Shown piece after piece: positions 28,108-37,349 of a stretch of 64,000 nucleotides of DNA. The notes below the pieces were generated by a model, which worked only from the letters and a program-made list of their open reading frames with translations, ran no database searches and was not told where the DNA came from. The stretch's first letter is position 1; each line of letters starts with the position of its first letter. The translations under genes and the position numbers were made by a program. Where the stretch lies: assembly GCF_004138125.1 (NCBI RefSeq), contig NZ_RXHS01000007.1, positions 1-64,000 on the forward strand, written 5' to 3'. Source of the DNA: Seramator thermalis (GTDB lineage: Bacteria > Bacteroidota > Bacteroidia > Bacteroidales > Dysgonomonadaceae).

Positions 28108-29694
28108 ATGAGAAAGACACTTTTTCTTACATTGATTTTATGGACAACACTTTTCATTGCCAATGCCCAATCGGCTTGCGACACAACGTTTGTCCGCGTG
28201 AAAACTGCTAACGGAACCATTGAAGGTTTTGAATTAATGGGCATTCGATTTTTTCGCGGTGTTCCTTATGCACAACCTCCCGTAGGGGACTTGCGCTGGA
28301 AGGAACCTCAACCCCTTCAATCTTGGAGCGGTGTGAAAAAAACTATCCAATTTGGACCGAGAGCCATGCAGCTGCCTGTTTTCAGCGATATGCGTTTCAG
28401 ATCGAACGGCATGAGCGAAGATTGTCTGTATCTGAATATTTGGACACCGGCTAAAAATGAAGGCGAACGCTATCCCGTACTGGTGTATTTCTACGGTGGC
28501 GGATTCATTGCGGGCGACGGTTCGGAATACCGTTATGATGGCGAAAGCATGGCTCGCAAAGGAATCGTAACCGTAACGGTGAATTATCGATTAGGAATAT
28601 TCGGATTTTTTAATCATCCCGAACTGACGAAAGAATCGGCGCACAAAGCATCGGGCAATTATGGGCTGCTCGATCAGAGTGCGGCTCTGCGATGGGTGAA
28701 GGAAAATATTGAACAGTTTGGTGGCGATCCCTCGCGGATTACCATTGCCGGAGAGTCGGCAGGATCTTATTCGGTGAGTGCACAGATGGCAACGCCCTTG
28801 TCGCGCGATATGCTGGCAGGTGCGATTTGCGAAAGTGGTTCGCTTTTGGGCTTTCGTCAAATGCCGACGTTGAATGAAGCTGAGTCGCGAGGTGTTGAGT
28901 TTGCCCGGAAAATTGGTAAAAAAAATCTGAAGGAACTGCGTTCGCTTTCGAGTGATGAATTGCTTCAAATTTCGGGAAGGCGCGACTTGCCATCGTTTGG
29001 CGTGGTGGTGGACGGCTATTTTTTGCCCGAAAACCCGATCGCTATTTTCGAAAAAGGGGAGCAGGCTCATGTGCCCCTTTTGGTGGGTTGGAATTCGATG
29101 GAAGGTCATTACAGTGCCGTTTTGGGGAAAGCGGAGCCTACGATTGCCAATTTCGAAAAAGCCATTCGAGAAAAATATCCCGATTTTGCCGACGGGCTGC
29201 TTCGAGTCTATCGTCCTGCATCGGACAAGGAAGTGCCCATAGTGGCTTCGGAATTTGCGGGAGATATGTTTATTTCTTTTGGAACATGGAATTTGTCGGA
29301 TATGCATGCTTCAACGGTTGCTAAACCCGTTTATCGCTATTATTTCACTCATCCGCGACCGGGATATAAGGGGCAGCCCCAAAACGTCGATCCATTGTAT
29401 CGGGGTGCATCGCATTCGGCCGAAATCGAGTATGTGTTGGGAAATTTGCCGGTGAATGATGTGTACGACTTTCAATCGGAAGATTACTTGGTTTCGTCGC
29501 TGGCACAAACATTTTTTGCGAATTTTATTCTTACGGGAAATCCCAATGGAGCCGGCGTTCCCGATTGGAATCCGGTCAGAGCGGGGAAACCGGCCGAGGT
29601 CATGATTCTCGATACGAAAAGTTGTCTGCAAACAGAACAACACCGCGATCGGTATCTTTATTTGCGAAGCATTCAAAACAGCTTTAATCCATAA
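28108..29694 (+). CDS. Type B carboxylesterase, exported
   Basis: This 528-residue alpha/beta hydrolase has a signal peptide (1-20, ending FIANAQS). The nucleophile Ser is in ITIAGESAGSYSVSAQM at about residue 217, preceded by the oxyanion motif YFYGGGFIAGDGSEY. EDCLYLNIW is the family signature. It likely hydrolyses esters in the periplasm or outside the cell. Its natural substrate is not shown by context. It is transcribed alone and converges on the tRNA-Arg-associated element. Confidence 0.92.
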   Translation: MRKTLFLTLILWTTLFIANAQSACDTTFVRVKTANGTIEGFELMGIRFFRGVPYAQPPVGDLRWKEPQPLQSWSGVKKTIQFGPRAMQLPVFSDMRFRSNGMSEDCLYLNIWTPAKNEGERYPVLVYFYGGGFIAGDGSEYRYDGESMARKGIVTVTVNYRLGIFGFFNHPELTKESAHKASGNYGLLDQSAALRWVKENIEQFGGDPSRITIAGESAGSYSVSAQMATPLSRDMLAGAICESGSLLGFRQMPTLNEAESRGVEFARKIGKKNLKELRSLSSDELLQISGRRDLPSFGVVVDGYFLPENPIAIFEKGEQAHVPLLVGWNSMEGHYSAVLGKAEPTIANFEKAIREKYPDFADGLLRVYRPASDKEVPIVASEFAGDMFISFGTWNLSDMHASTVAKPVYRYYFTHPRPGYKGQPQNVDPLYRGASHSAEIEYVLGNLPVNDVYDFQSEDYLVSSLAQTFFANFILTGNPNGAGVPDWNPVRAGKPAEVMILDTKSCLQTEQHRDRYLYLRSIQNSFNP

Positions 29695-29721
29695 AAAAAT
29701 CGGAGTTGAAAAAACTCCGAT
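29692..29721 (-). terminator. Hairpin with T-tract on the minus strand, probable original tRNA-Arg terminator
   Basis: ATCGGAGTT (29699-29707) and AACTCCGAT (29713-29721) form a perfect 9-bp stem with a 5-base loop. Read on the minus strand it is followed by seven T. It directly abuts the tRNA-Arg 3'-end copy at 29720-29747, so it looks like the terminator that followed tRNA-Arg before the insertion. It may also end the convergent esterase transcript. Confidence 0.65.
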
Positions 29722-29747
29722 CGGAGTAGCCCGGCCGGGAATCGAAC
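29720..29747 (-). repeat. 28-bp copy of the tRNA-Arg 3' end (distal attachment-site repeat)
   Basis: These 28 bases are identical to 32433-32460, which covers the T-arm and acceptor 3' end of tRNA-Arg(CCU) plus eight flanking bases. The copy has no anticodon arm or 5' half. The arrangement fits an att repeat left by site-specific integration at a tRNA 3' end. Confidence 0.8.
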
Positions 29748-29923
29748 GTAGGAATAAAAATGCCGATATACAATACATTAAGTGATTGAGAAAAGCATAT
29801 TCCGCGATTAATCCCATAATTTATTTGCACTATTTCGCAATAGATTTCATCGTGTAGAATACTGGTGCGAAGTTAAATACTTTATTCTTACATTACTACT
29901 GTTGCGTTAATAGGTGAAACGTT

Positions 29924-30552
29924 TCAACAAAACAAAGATAATTGGTCTTTGATATTTTGATCGATTCGATTAGGGGTATGTTCAGTCAGCAGCTGGCGTA
30001 TGGGAGTCTTATCAAAAGCCGGGATTCGTAAAATTTGCATGATTTCATAAATCGATAGCGGGCTCTTTATCAAGTGTTTGATATAAGCAACAATCCGATA
30101 GGAACAAATTGCCGTCCACAAATGTATTTTGACGGCATTTGAGGAATGTCCCCAAAGTTTTTTGACTATTAGATTTTGCTCTATCCATTTGAAAAACACT
30201 TCGATTTGCCAACGGTTTTGTACAAATATGCCACTTCGAGGGCAGATACATCAAAATTATTAGTCAAAAACAGAAGTAATTCGTCGTTTTCGCTGTCGTA
30301 AAACTCAACCGGACGAAGCTTTTCCGGATAAAGGCGTTTCGACTTCGGAACAGTAAGTTCTATGGTCTTGTCGGTTCTCAGTCCCGTCGTTTGGTCAATA
30401 TCGAAGCTTTGCTCAACAATGCTATATCGCAAGGTTGATTTTGTCCGCGTAACGAAAAATTCACCTGCACTGTTTATTCGAAACAATGCCTCGAAATCGA
30501 TATAAGCCTTGTCCATCAGATACATGGCGTTTGCATAACACAGAAGTGGCAT
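29924..30552 (-). pseudogene. IS4-type transposase, truncated and frameshifted
   Basis: Two frames carry consecutive parts of one DDE transposase. The upstream frame (30552 to about 30190) has YLMDKAYIDFEALFRINSAG and GEFFVTRTKS. The downstream frame (about 30215 to 29924) has NRWQIEVFFKWIEQNL, WGHSSNAVKI and FDKTPIRQLL, the usual C-terminal signature including the catalytic Glu. They join if one A is restored in the run near 30210. The N-terminal half with the first catalytic Asp is missing, so the copy is dead. Confidence 0.85.
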
Positions 30553-30641
30553 TTATAACTCGAATTCGGCAAATTCTTTACACGGCATCCGACATTAACC
30601 GGCTGTTGGAAGAAAATGACTATCCGGCTTTTGACGAATAA
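30546..30641 (+). pseudogene. Short 3' coding remnant next to the IS4 fragment
   Basis: A plus-strand frame reads AFITRIRQILYTASDINR and ends at a TAA at 30639-30641. Its amphipathic, charged composition looks like a protein C-terminus rather than spacer. It starts where the transposase remnant stops, so an IS may have replaced its 5' part. The family is not recognised and chance cannot be excluded. Confidence 0.3.
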
Positions 30642-30675
30642 AAGTGGCGGAACCCGGGGAAGAACTGTTTGCATC

Positions 30676-32034
30676 TCATCCTATCATTTCGATAACATGT
30701 TCCGGCAATAAAATATTCTCCGCCGATTTCTTACTGCTTTTCAGAAACAATACAGGAACAATTTTCTTATTTTTCGCGAAGGGAAGTTTTGCACTTTTTT
30801 CGGTCAGAATTTTAATTAAGCGCTCTGTATTCTCATTTTCCGACCATTTGCATTCGCCCACCAATAAGTTCTTTCCATCCATAGATTCGGCTACAATATC
30901 CAGTTCCATTTGTTCATCACGCGATATATTTCCCCACCAGCGCGACGCCAATCCATAACGTTCTCCCATAAATATCTGTCCGCTAATAGCTTTACGACAC
31001 AAGTTTTCCCAATGCCAAGCCACATAGCCGTGAAAACGTGTCAAAATTTCTTCCATCACGGCATCGGTGCGTCCTAACTCTATCAGAGAACGGTTTGGAA
31101 CAATGAAACGAAAATAAAAATCTATAAACGGGTCGGCAATTTTATAAAGTCCCTTTTTACTGTTTTTAGGGTTGTCACCAAACGGAATCTCTCGTTCAAT
31201 GTAACCCAATGTTATCAGTTTATCCAATGGTCCTGAAAGGCTTGTGACGGGTTTATTCGCCCTTGTTGCAATTTCGGAAATCCGGTTTGCTCCGTTTCCG
31301 ATAAGTGACAGCAAGGTGGATGCTTGAACAATATTACGCATATCGTCAATAAACAGCCGGTAAGGTTCTTCGTATAAAGTTCCTTGTGCATTTAACAAAT
31401 TAAAATTAATGGCTTCTTTTAACGAATTGCTTTGCAGACGTATTTCCCAATAACGTGGCACACCGCCCCACACGGCATATTCTTCGACGGCTTCGACGGG
31501 CGTACAATTTAATTGTTCACGAAGATATTTAATATTCATCGGCGAAATCTTCAATACCTGACTAGCGCGTCCATATAGCGGCGAGCTGCTGTCGAGTACT
31601 AATCCCTGCATCAATTGCTGCGAGGAGCCACAAATAATCAGATTATACTTGAGCGTTTTGGCATCAATCATTTTTTGGAGTAGTGATGGCAGTTCGGGCG
31701 AACTTTTTGCCAAATACGGAAACTCGTCTAAACATAAGGTGAAATGTTCTGTTACGCGAAAATTAAGCGCTTGGAACAATGTTTCCCAATCGGGATAAAT
31801 TACACGGTCGAAGCCTTCAAAGCGTAATCCGATTTCTTTGGCCAGCAATTCAATTTGATGGGGGCGTTCCGTTTGGTCGGCCATATAATATACGTCGTCA
31901 GGAGAAATCACTTTCTTTATTAAAGTTGATTTTCCTATGCGACGACGACCATACACTACAATAAATGATGGAGATGCACTTTTTAAGGTTGTAGTGAGCC
32001 GTTTTTGTTCTTCTATTCGGTTTACGAATTTCAT
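30676..32034 (-). CDS. AAA ATPase with C-terminal DUF234 nuclease-like domain
   Basis: The 452-residue protein has Walker A in VVYGRRRIGKSTLIKKV (about 28-44) and a Walker B-like CLDEFPYL. A winged-helix segment (about 245-300) precedes the DUF234 domain. There, MELDIVAES followed by LVGECKW resembles a PD-(D/E)xK nuclease core. Such proteins are common in archaea and Bacteroidetes and often sit in mobile or accessory DNA; their role is unclear. It is the only intact gene inside the tRNA-Arg element. Confidence 0.85.
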   Translation of the reverse strand: MKFVNRIEEQKRLTTTLKSASPSFIVVYGRRRIGKSTLIKKVISPDDVYYMADQTERPHQIELLAKEIGLRFEGFDRVIYPDWETLFQALNFRVTEHFTLCLDEFPYLAKSSPELPSLLQKMIDAKTLKYNLIICGSSQQLMQGLVLDSSSPLYGRASQVLKISPMNIKYLREQLNCTPVEAVEEYAVWGGVPRYWEIRLQSNSLKEAINFNLLNAQGTLYEEPYRLFIDDMRNIVQASTLLSLIGNGANRISEIATRANKPVTSLSGPLDKLITLGYIEREIPFGDNPKNSKKGLYKIADPFIDFYFRFIVPNRSLIELGRTDAVMEEILTRFHGYVAWHWENLCRKAISGQIFMGERYGLASRWWGNISRDEQMELDIVAESMDGKNLLVGECKWSENENTERLIKILTEKSAKLPFAKNKKIVPVLFLKSSKKSAENILLPEHVIEMIG

Positions 32035-32432
32035 GCGATTTTTTTTTGAACGTTATGACTATACAAATATTATGTTTTACAAAAATAATGTTTCTAATAC
32101 ATAGTTCAAAACATTTCTGACAAAAAATAAAATTCTAATATTTTCGGTAGATAAGGTGTCACCTTAGTGCACGTTATCATCGACAGACACACTTAAAACT
32201 TCAAGTAAGGTTTTGGTTTCTTTATCGACTCGTAAAAGTGATTAGGATTAATTCGGCGGTAGTGGTTTTGCCGGCTGTTTCCAATTCACGATAAATTGGA
32301 TAAACTTGCGAAAATAGCCACGATTTGCACCCGTACAATATGCTTAAAATGGCTATTTTTTGCCTTTTCCTTAAAAACAAAATCCACCAATAACCTCAGA
32401 TTATCAGTGGATTGCTTTATTCTTCTCCTATT
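32035..32432. other. Gene-free right part of the tRNA-Arg element
   Basis: No credible protein gene was found. AAAATAGCCA (32311-32320) and TGGCTATTTT (32350-32359) form a perfect 10-bp stem around a 29-base loop. AATCCAC (32381-32387) pairs with GTGGATT (32407-32413); on the minus strand it is followed by a T-rich run and may now act as the tRNA-Arg terminator. Confidence 0.5.
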
Positions 32433-32439
32433 ATCGGAG

Positions 32440-32511
32440 TAGCCCGGCCGGGAATCGAACCCGGATCAAAAGTTTAGGAAACTTCTATTCTATCCATTGA
32501 ACTACCGCGCC
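32440..32511 (-). tRNA. tRNA-Arg (anticodon CCU)
   Basis: Read on the minus strand from 32511, the sequence folds as a 72-base tRNA. The acceptor 5' strand is GGCGCGG, the anticodon loop is UUCCUAA closed by GAAGU/ACUUU, and the T-arm is CCGGG-UUCGAUU-CCCGG. Anticodon CCU reads AGG, so Arg. CCA is not encoded. The acceptor 3' strand CCGGGCU pairs with six of seven positions and leaves a G-G mismatch at 4:69. Its 3' end is one boundary of the inserted element. Confidence 0.85.
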
Positions 32512-32651
32512 TTGTGGGCGACAAAATTACGAACTTTTTCCCTTATTGTCAAAAGTTTTTGTAGTGGCATGCAATTAGCAGATTACGGCTTTTAAACAAA
32601 TGGGGTGTTTAACTGTTTATAGATGGATAACAAAAATTAATTCTACAAAAG

Positions 32652-33152
32652 ATGAACAAAATTGCAATACTTTATGGCTCCTCGGGAGGCAATACTCAAT
32701 TGGTAGCAAAGCAGGTGCAAGAACTTTTTGATGGCCGGGCCGATTTATACGACGTAGCCGACGTCCGACTCGATGATATAAAAGCCTATCCTTACCTTAT
32801 TTTGGGTACATCCACCACAGGTGTGGGCGATTTGCAGGATGATTGGGATGGTTTTTTACCTTCTTTTGCGAAATCGGATCTTTCAGGTAAGACCGTTGCC
32901 ATCTTCGGATTGGGCGACAGTGCGTCTTTCTCGGGTAGTTTTGCCGAATCGATGCGGATAATATACGATGCCATCAAAGATAAAGTGAAAATTGTGGGGC
33001 AAGTACCCGACGAGGGATATACGTACGATGATTCTACGGCAGTGATTGATGGTATATGGGTAGGATTGCCGCTGGATGAAGATAACGAATACGATCTTAC
33101 CTCTCAGCGGTTGCAGGCTTGGGTTGATACATTAAAAAAAGAATTTGTTTAG
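32652..33152 (+). CDS. fldA: Flavodoxin
   Basis: This 166-residue FMN protein has the phosphate-binding loop YGSSGGNTQLVA at residues 8-19, then STTGVGDLQDDWDGFL and FGLGDSASFSGSF for isoalloxazine binding. It is a long-chain flavodoxin that carries low-potential electrons, for instance to or from pyruvate:ferredoxin oxidoreductase. It is transcribed alone and ends in a terminator shared with trxA. Confidence 0.95.
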   Translation: MNKIAILYGSSGGNTQLVAKQVQELFDGRADLYDVADVRLDDIKAYPYLILGTSTTGVGDLQDDWDGFLPSFAKSDLSGKTVAIFGLGDSASFSGSFAESMRIIYDAIKDKVKIVGQVPDEGYTYDDSTAVIDGIWVGLPLDEDNEYDLTSQRLQAWVDTLKKEFV

Positions 33153-33175
33153 TCCGTATTCGAAAGTTTTATACA

Positions 33176-33204
33176 AAAAAAGACAGCTTCAGGCTGTCTT
33201 TTTT
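33176..33204. terminator. Bidirectional rho-independent terminator between fldA and trxA
   Basis: AAAAAAGACAGC and GCTGTCTTTTTT form a 12-bp stem with loop TTCAG, with T-tracts in both reading directions. It serves two convergent genes. Confidence 0.9.
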
Positions 33205-33223
33205 GTGAAAGGTTTCGTCTTGA

Positions 33224-33538
33224 CTAAATGAGCTTGTCGATTTTTTCTGTGAACAGGTTTTTTGGGCCTGCACCAACCACTTTGTCAACTACTTGTCCAT
33301 TTTTGATGAATAGCACGGTAGGTATATTGCGAATACCATATTTCGATGTAGCTTCGTCGTTATTGTCCACGTCAACTTTCCCGACAACGATCTTGTCTTT
33401 GTATTCTTCGGCAATTTGTTCGATGATGGGTCCAACCATTTTGCAAGGGCCGCACCATTCGGCCCAAAAATCAATTACCACCAGTTTGTCGGTGTTTAAT
33501 ACATCCTTTAGTGTTGAATCTGTAATTTGAAGCGCCAT
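33224..33538 (-). CDS. trxA: Thioredoxin
   Basis: This 104-residue classic thioredoxin has the active site FWAEWCGPCKMVGP at about residues 25-38 and the cis-Pro region IRNIPTVLF at about 71-79. It reduces protein disulfides in the cytoplasm. It starts 25 bp after the dnaE stop and is probably co-transcribed with it. Confidence 0.96.
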   Translation of the reverse strand: MALQITDSTLKDVLNTDKLVVIDFWAEWCGPCKMVGPIIEQIAEEYKDKIVVGKVDVDNNDEATSKYGIRNIPTVLFIKNGQVVDKVVGAGPKNLFTEKIDKLI

Positions 33539-33563
33539 AATTTTTTTGATTTTTATATTATTA

Positions 33564-36500
33564 TTAATTGAGTTTGAAGTCGATGGTCAATTTGTTCTTT
33601 AGATAATCGATCACCTGTTTATTGACCCGAATACGGGCAGGACGTGAAAATAGTTGAATACTCGTATTTGTTTCTTCTTTTATAATTTCAAAGTATAACA
33701 ACGAATCTCCCGAATTGTTTTTTACCAAACTCGATAATTCGGTTATCGTGACCTCGTCAATTTCTTTCAATGGCAGTTGCAGAGTAATTTTTGAGACAAG
33801 TTTATCCTTTACCTCCGAAAGCAGATTCATCGAGTTGATTTTTAATTCGAGCTGCTCGGGCTTAAAGCGTCGAGGTTGAACCTTAGCCGTAGCGTAAACC
33901 GATAGTCCTACACGGGCAAATCTGCTGAAGTTTAAACACTCCTCTCCAAAAAAGGCCAGTTCTATGCTTCCTGCATAATCTTCGATTTTGAGGATAGTGA
34001 ATGGAGAGTTGTTTTTGGTGTGTCCTTCGCGCACATTGGTAATGATACCTCCAAATTGCACCTCTTTGCCGTTTAAGGCATCAAGGTCGCTCAGTTTCAC
34101 GGTATCGGCATTGCACACATAATTCAGAATGAATTCGTAATCGTCGAGCGGGTGGGCCGACAGATAAATGCCGATATATTCGCGTTCTTTGTTAAGACGC
34201 TCCAGATCCGACCATTTTTGTAATTTGGGAATTTCGGGATGAGCTATTTGAAACGAGGAATCGTCGCCGAAAAGTGAATTCATCGATATTTGTTTGTCCG
34301 CCTGATATTTGTTTCCATAGCGGATCAGCGTATCGAGAAACTCTTCGCCTTTACTGTTAGTTCCCACGAACTGTTCGCGAGCGATGCCCTGCATGCTGTC
34401 AAAGGCACCTGCTAAAGCCAGCGCCTCAATCGTTTTTTTATTGCACGAAGTAAGATTGATTCGTTCTGCAAAATCAAAAATATCTTTAAACGGACCGTTT
34501 TTTTCGCGTTCGTCTATGATGCTTTGTGCCGCACCCTGTCCGACACCTTTTATAGCGGCCAATCCAAAACGGATATCGCCCTTTTTGTTTACCGAAAATT
34601 TCATGAACGATTCGTTGATATCCGGACTCAGCACGTTGATTCCCATCGCCTTGCATTCGTCCATGAATTTCGTGATTTCGGACAGGTTATTGAGGTTGTT
34701 CGACAATACCGATGCCATGTATTCCGACGGGTAATTGGCTTTAAGCCATGCCGTTTGATAGGCAACCCACGAGTAGCAAGTGGCATGAGATTTGTTGAAC
34801 GCGTACGATGCGAATTTCTCCCAATCGTTCCAGATTTTATTCAGCACCTTTTCTTCATATCCGTTTTGTTTTCCTCCGGCAATGAATTTTTCTTTCAAAG
34901 CCGTCATTTTGTCGATCATTTTTTTGCCCATTGCCTTACGCAGCTCGTCCGATTGTCCGCGCGTGAAATTGGCAAGCAGGCGCGAAAGCAACATCACCTG
35001 TTCCTGATATACTGTGATACCGTAGGTTTCGCTCAAATATTTTTCCATCACCGGAATGTCGTAAGTGATTGCTTCGCGACCATGTTTTCGTGCGATGAAA
35101 GATGGAATGTAGTCCATTGGTCCCGGTCGATACAAGGCATTCATCGCGATCAGGTCTTCGAATTTGCTGGGCTGCAACTCTTTGAGGTATTTTTGCATGC
35201 CGGCCGATTCAAACTGAAACGTTCCGGTAGTTTTTCCTTCGCAATAGAGCTGATAGGTTTTCGGATCGTTCATGTCGATATTGGAAATATCGACTTTGAT
35301 ACCTTCGGTAAATTCAATGTTGGCTATGGCATCCTTGATGATGGTGAGCGTTTTAAGTCCAAGAAAGTCCATCTTTATCAATCCTGTTTCTTCTATCACC
35401 GAACCTTCGTATTGAGTAACGATCAGTTTTTCTTTCGTTTCCTTGTCTTCGGCTGTACTCACAGGCACCACATCCGATATATCCGTTTGTCCGATGATGA
35501 CGCCGCAGGCATGAACACCTGTGCTGCGAATATTGCCTTCGAGCATTCCGGCATATTTGAGCGTGTCTCTCACCAATGGATCATCGCTTGTTGCGGCTTT
35601 TTGCAGTTCGGGAACGTATTCGATAGCTGCCTGCAAATCAATTTTTTTTACATTGGGTATGCGGTCGGGCACCAACTTGGCAAGTCTGTCCGATTCCGAT
35701 AGCGGAAGTTTATGCACTCGTGCCACATCACGGATGGCCGATTTTGTGGCCATTGTTCCGTAGGTGATGATATGGGCAACCTTTTCGGCTCCGTATTTCT
35801 CGGTAACCCAGCGAAGGACTTTTCCGCGACCTTCGTCGTCGAAGTCGATGTCGATATCGGGCATTGAGATGCGGTCGGGGTTCAGGAATCGTTCGAACAG
35901 CAGGTCGTATTTGAGCGGATCGATATCGGTAATGCCCAGACAATAGGCTACCGCCGATCCGGCCGCCGATCCTCGTCCGGGTCCCACAGCCACATCCATC
36001 TGGCGCGCAGCATTGATGAAGTCCTGAACGATGAGAAAATAACCCGGAAATCCCATACTTTTTATAGTGTCCAATTCGAACTGAAGTCGGTCTTTTATTT
36101 CGTCGGATGGATTTTCTCCATATCTTTTTTTCGCGCCGATCTGTGTAAGATGGGCTAAGTAATCCGACTCGAGTTTGATGCGGATTACTTTGTCGTAGCC
36201 ACCTAAACGTTCAAATCCTTTAGGTGTGAATTCCTCCATAAGCTGTTCGGGCGAGTATTTTGCTTTGTAGCTTTCCTCAGTCCCAAATGCGGGATCGATC
36301 GGATAAAAAGGCATCAAAGGTTCGTGGTCGATGGAATAGAATTCCACCTTTTCGGCTACTTCGAGGGTATTGGCAAGTGCCTGCGGGACGTCTGCAAAAA
36401 TGCGGTTCATCTCTTCGGTTGTTTTTAGCCATTCCTGCTTGGTGTAATGCATGCGATCGGGGTCGTCGAAGTCTTTCCCCGTACTCAGGCAGATAAGTCG

Positions 36501-37304
36501 ATCGTGTGCATCGGCATCTTCCTCGTTCACAAAGTGAACATCATTGGTGGCAATGACTTTCACTCCGTATTTTTCGGCAATTCGCAGCAATTCTCTGTTG
36601 ACATGTTCCTGTTTGGGATAGGTAGTTTGATCTGCGTCAGTGCGATCGGTTTTGTGCCGTTGCAGTTCGAGATAATAATCGTCGCCGAAAATATTTTTGT
36701 ACCATTGTACGGCTTCTTCGGCCTGTTCAATTTGGCCTTCGTCTATTTTTCTTGATATTTCGCCTCCCAAACATGCCGAAGATAAAATTAAACCTTCATG
36801 ATGTTCTTCCAAAAGTTGTTTATCGATGCGGGGACGATAGTAAAATCCTTCGGTCCAACTTTTCGAAACTATTTTGATCAGGTTTTTATAGCCTTTCAGA
36901 TTTTTTGCCAGAACGATGAGATGCCAACCGCTCGAATCGATTTTATCGTTTTGCGAAAAGCGATCGCGTCGTGCTACATAGCATTCACATCCGATAATGG
37001 GCTTGAAGAGTCTCCTCTCTGCTGCGGCGAGCTTGGCTTGAATTTGCAAAACGAGGCTTGAATTTTTTTGTTCATTGGCTTTTCCAAGTTCGCTTTTCAG
37101 ATTTTTTATTTCGGCTTGTACGGGTGCATTTTTTTTTGAAACGTAATTGATAAATTCCTTGATACCGTACATGGCACCGTGGTCGGTTAGTGCGATGGCA
37201 TTCATGCCATCTTTCATGGCTTTGTCCACCAGTCGCTGAATACTTGCCTGACCATCGAGAAGCGAATACTGAGAGTGAACGTGTAAATGTACAAAGGACT
37301 GCAT
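33564..37304 (-). CDS. dnaE: DNA polymerase III alpha subunit
   Basis: This 1246-residue replicative polymerase starts with the PHP domain (HLHVHSQYSLLDGQASIQR, residues 7-25). The catalytic Asp motif is PDIDIDFDDEGRGKV in the middle. A helix-hairpin-helix and an OB domain (about 1030-1110, with VQFGGIITNVREG) follow. Length and order fit the DnaE1 class. It is followed by trxA. Confidence 0.97.
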   Translation of the reverse strand: MQSFVHLHVHSQYSLLDGQASIQRLVDKAMKDGMNAIALTDHGAMYGIKEFINYVSKKNAPVQAEIKNLKSELGKANEQKNSSLVLQIQAKLAAAERRLFKPIIGCECYVARRDRFSQNDKIDSSGWHLIVLAKNLKGYKNLIKIVSKSWTEGFYYRPRIDKQLLEEHHEGLILSSACLGGEISRKIDEGQIEQAEEAVQWYKNIFGDDYYLELQRHKTDRTDADQTTYPKQEHVNRELLRIAEKYGVKVIATNDVHFVNEEDADAHDRLICLSTGKDFDDPDRMHYTKQEWLKTTEEMNRIFADVPQALANTLEVAEKVEFYSIDHEPLMPFYPIDPAFGTEESYKAKYSPEQLMEEFTPKGFERLGGYDKVIRIKLESDYLAHLTQIGAKKRYGENPSDEIKDRLQFELDTIKSMGFPGYFLIVQDFINAARQMDVAVGPGRGSAAGSAVAYCLGITDIDPLKYDLLFERFLNPDRISMPDIDIDFDDEGRGKVLRWVTEKYGAEKVAHIITYGTMATKSAIRDVARVHKLPLSESDRLAKLVPDRIPNVKKIDLQAAIEYVPELQKAATSDDPLVRDTLKYAGMLEGNIRSTGVHACGVIIGQTDISDVVPVSTAEDKETKEKLIVTQYEGSVIEETGLIKMDFLGLKTLTIIKDAIANIEFTEGIKVDISNIDMNDPKTYQLYCEGKTTGTFQFESAGMQKYLKELQPSKFEDLIAMNALYRPGPMDYIPSFIARKHGREAITYDIPVMEKYLSETYGITVYQEQVMLLSRLLANFTRGQSDELRKAMGKKMIDKMTALKEKFIAGGKQNGYEEKVLNKIWNDWEKFASYAFNKSHATCYSWVAYQTAWLKANYPSEYMASVLSNNLNNLSEITKFMDECKAMGINVLSPDINESFMKFSVNKKGDIRFGLAAIKGVGQGAAQSIIDEREKNGPFKDIFDFAERINLTSCNKKTIEALALAGAFDSMQGIAREQFVGTNSKGEEFLDTLIRYGNKYQADKQISMNSLFGDDSSFQIAHPEIPKLQKWSDLERLNKEREYIGIYLSAHPLDDYEFILNYVCNADTVKLSDLDALNGKEVQFGGIITNVREGHTKNNSPFTILKIEDYAGSIELAFFGEECLNFSRFARVGLSVYATAKVQPRRFKPEQLELKINSMNLLSEVKDKLVSKITLQLPLKEIDEVTITELSSLVKNNSGDSLLYFEIIKEETNTSIQLFSRPARIRVNKQVIDYLKNKLTIDFKLN

Positions 37305-37341
37305 TATAGTAATATATCTTTATCTGTTTGTTTGATCACGA

Positions 37342-37349
37342 CAAATATA
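37342..37349 (-). promoter_or_regulatory. Bacteroidetes -7 element for dnaE-trxA
   Basis: On the minus strand this reads TATATTTG (TAnnTTTG), 38 bp before the dnaE ATG. No firm -33 was found. Confidence 0.4.

Larger units (their letters stand above)
29748..32432. mobile_element. Decayed integrated element in tRNA-Arg(CCU)
   Basis: About 2.7 kb lies between two identical 28-bp repeats of the tRNA-Arg 3' end. The intact tRNA is on the right and its likely original terminator is on the left, as expected when DNA integrates at the tRNA 3' end. The insert holds a broken IS4-type transposase, a coding remnant and a DUF234 ATPase. No integrase gene remains, so it can no longer move by itself. Deletion or an in-trans integrase could explain that. 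Confidence 0.6.

Noticed and set aside
29720-29747. Second tRNA gene
   Set aside because: Only the 3' end and T-arm are present; no anticodon arm or 5' half, so it is an attachment-site copy.
29924-30552. Programmed frameshift in the IS4-type transposase
   Set aside because: The N-terminal half is missing, so the shift is more simply a decay mutation in an A-run.
34524-35702. 392-residue plus-strand open frame opposite dnaE
   Set aside because: Antisense to conserved DNA polymerase core; no domain or promoter.
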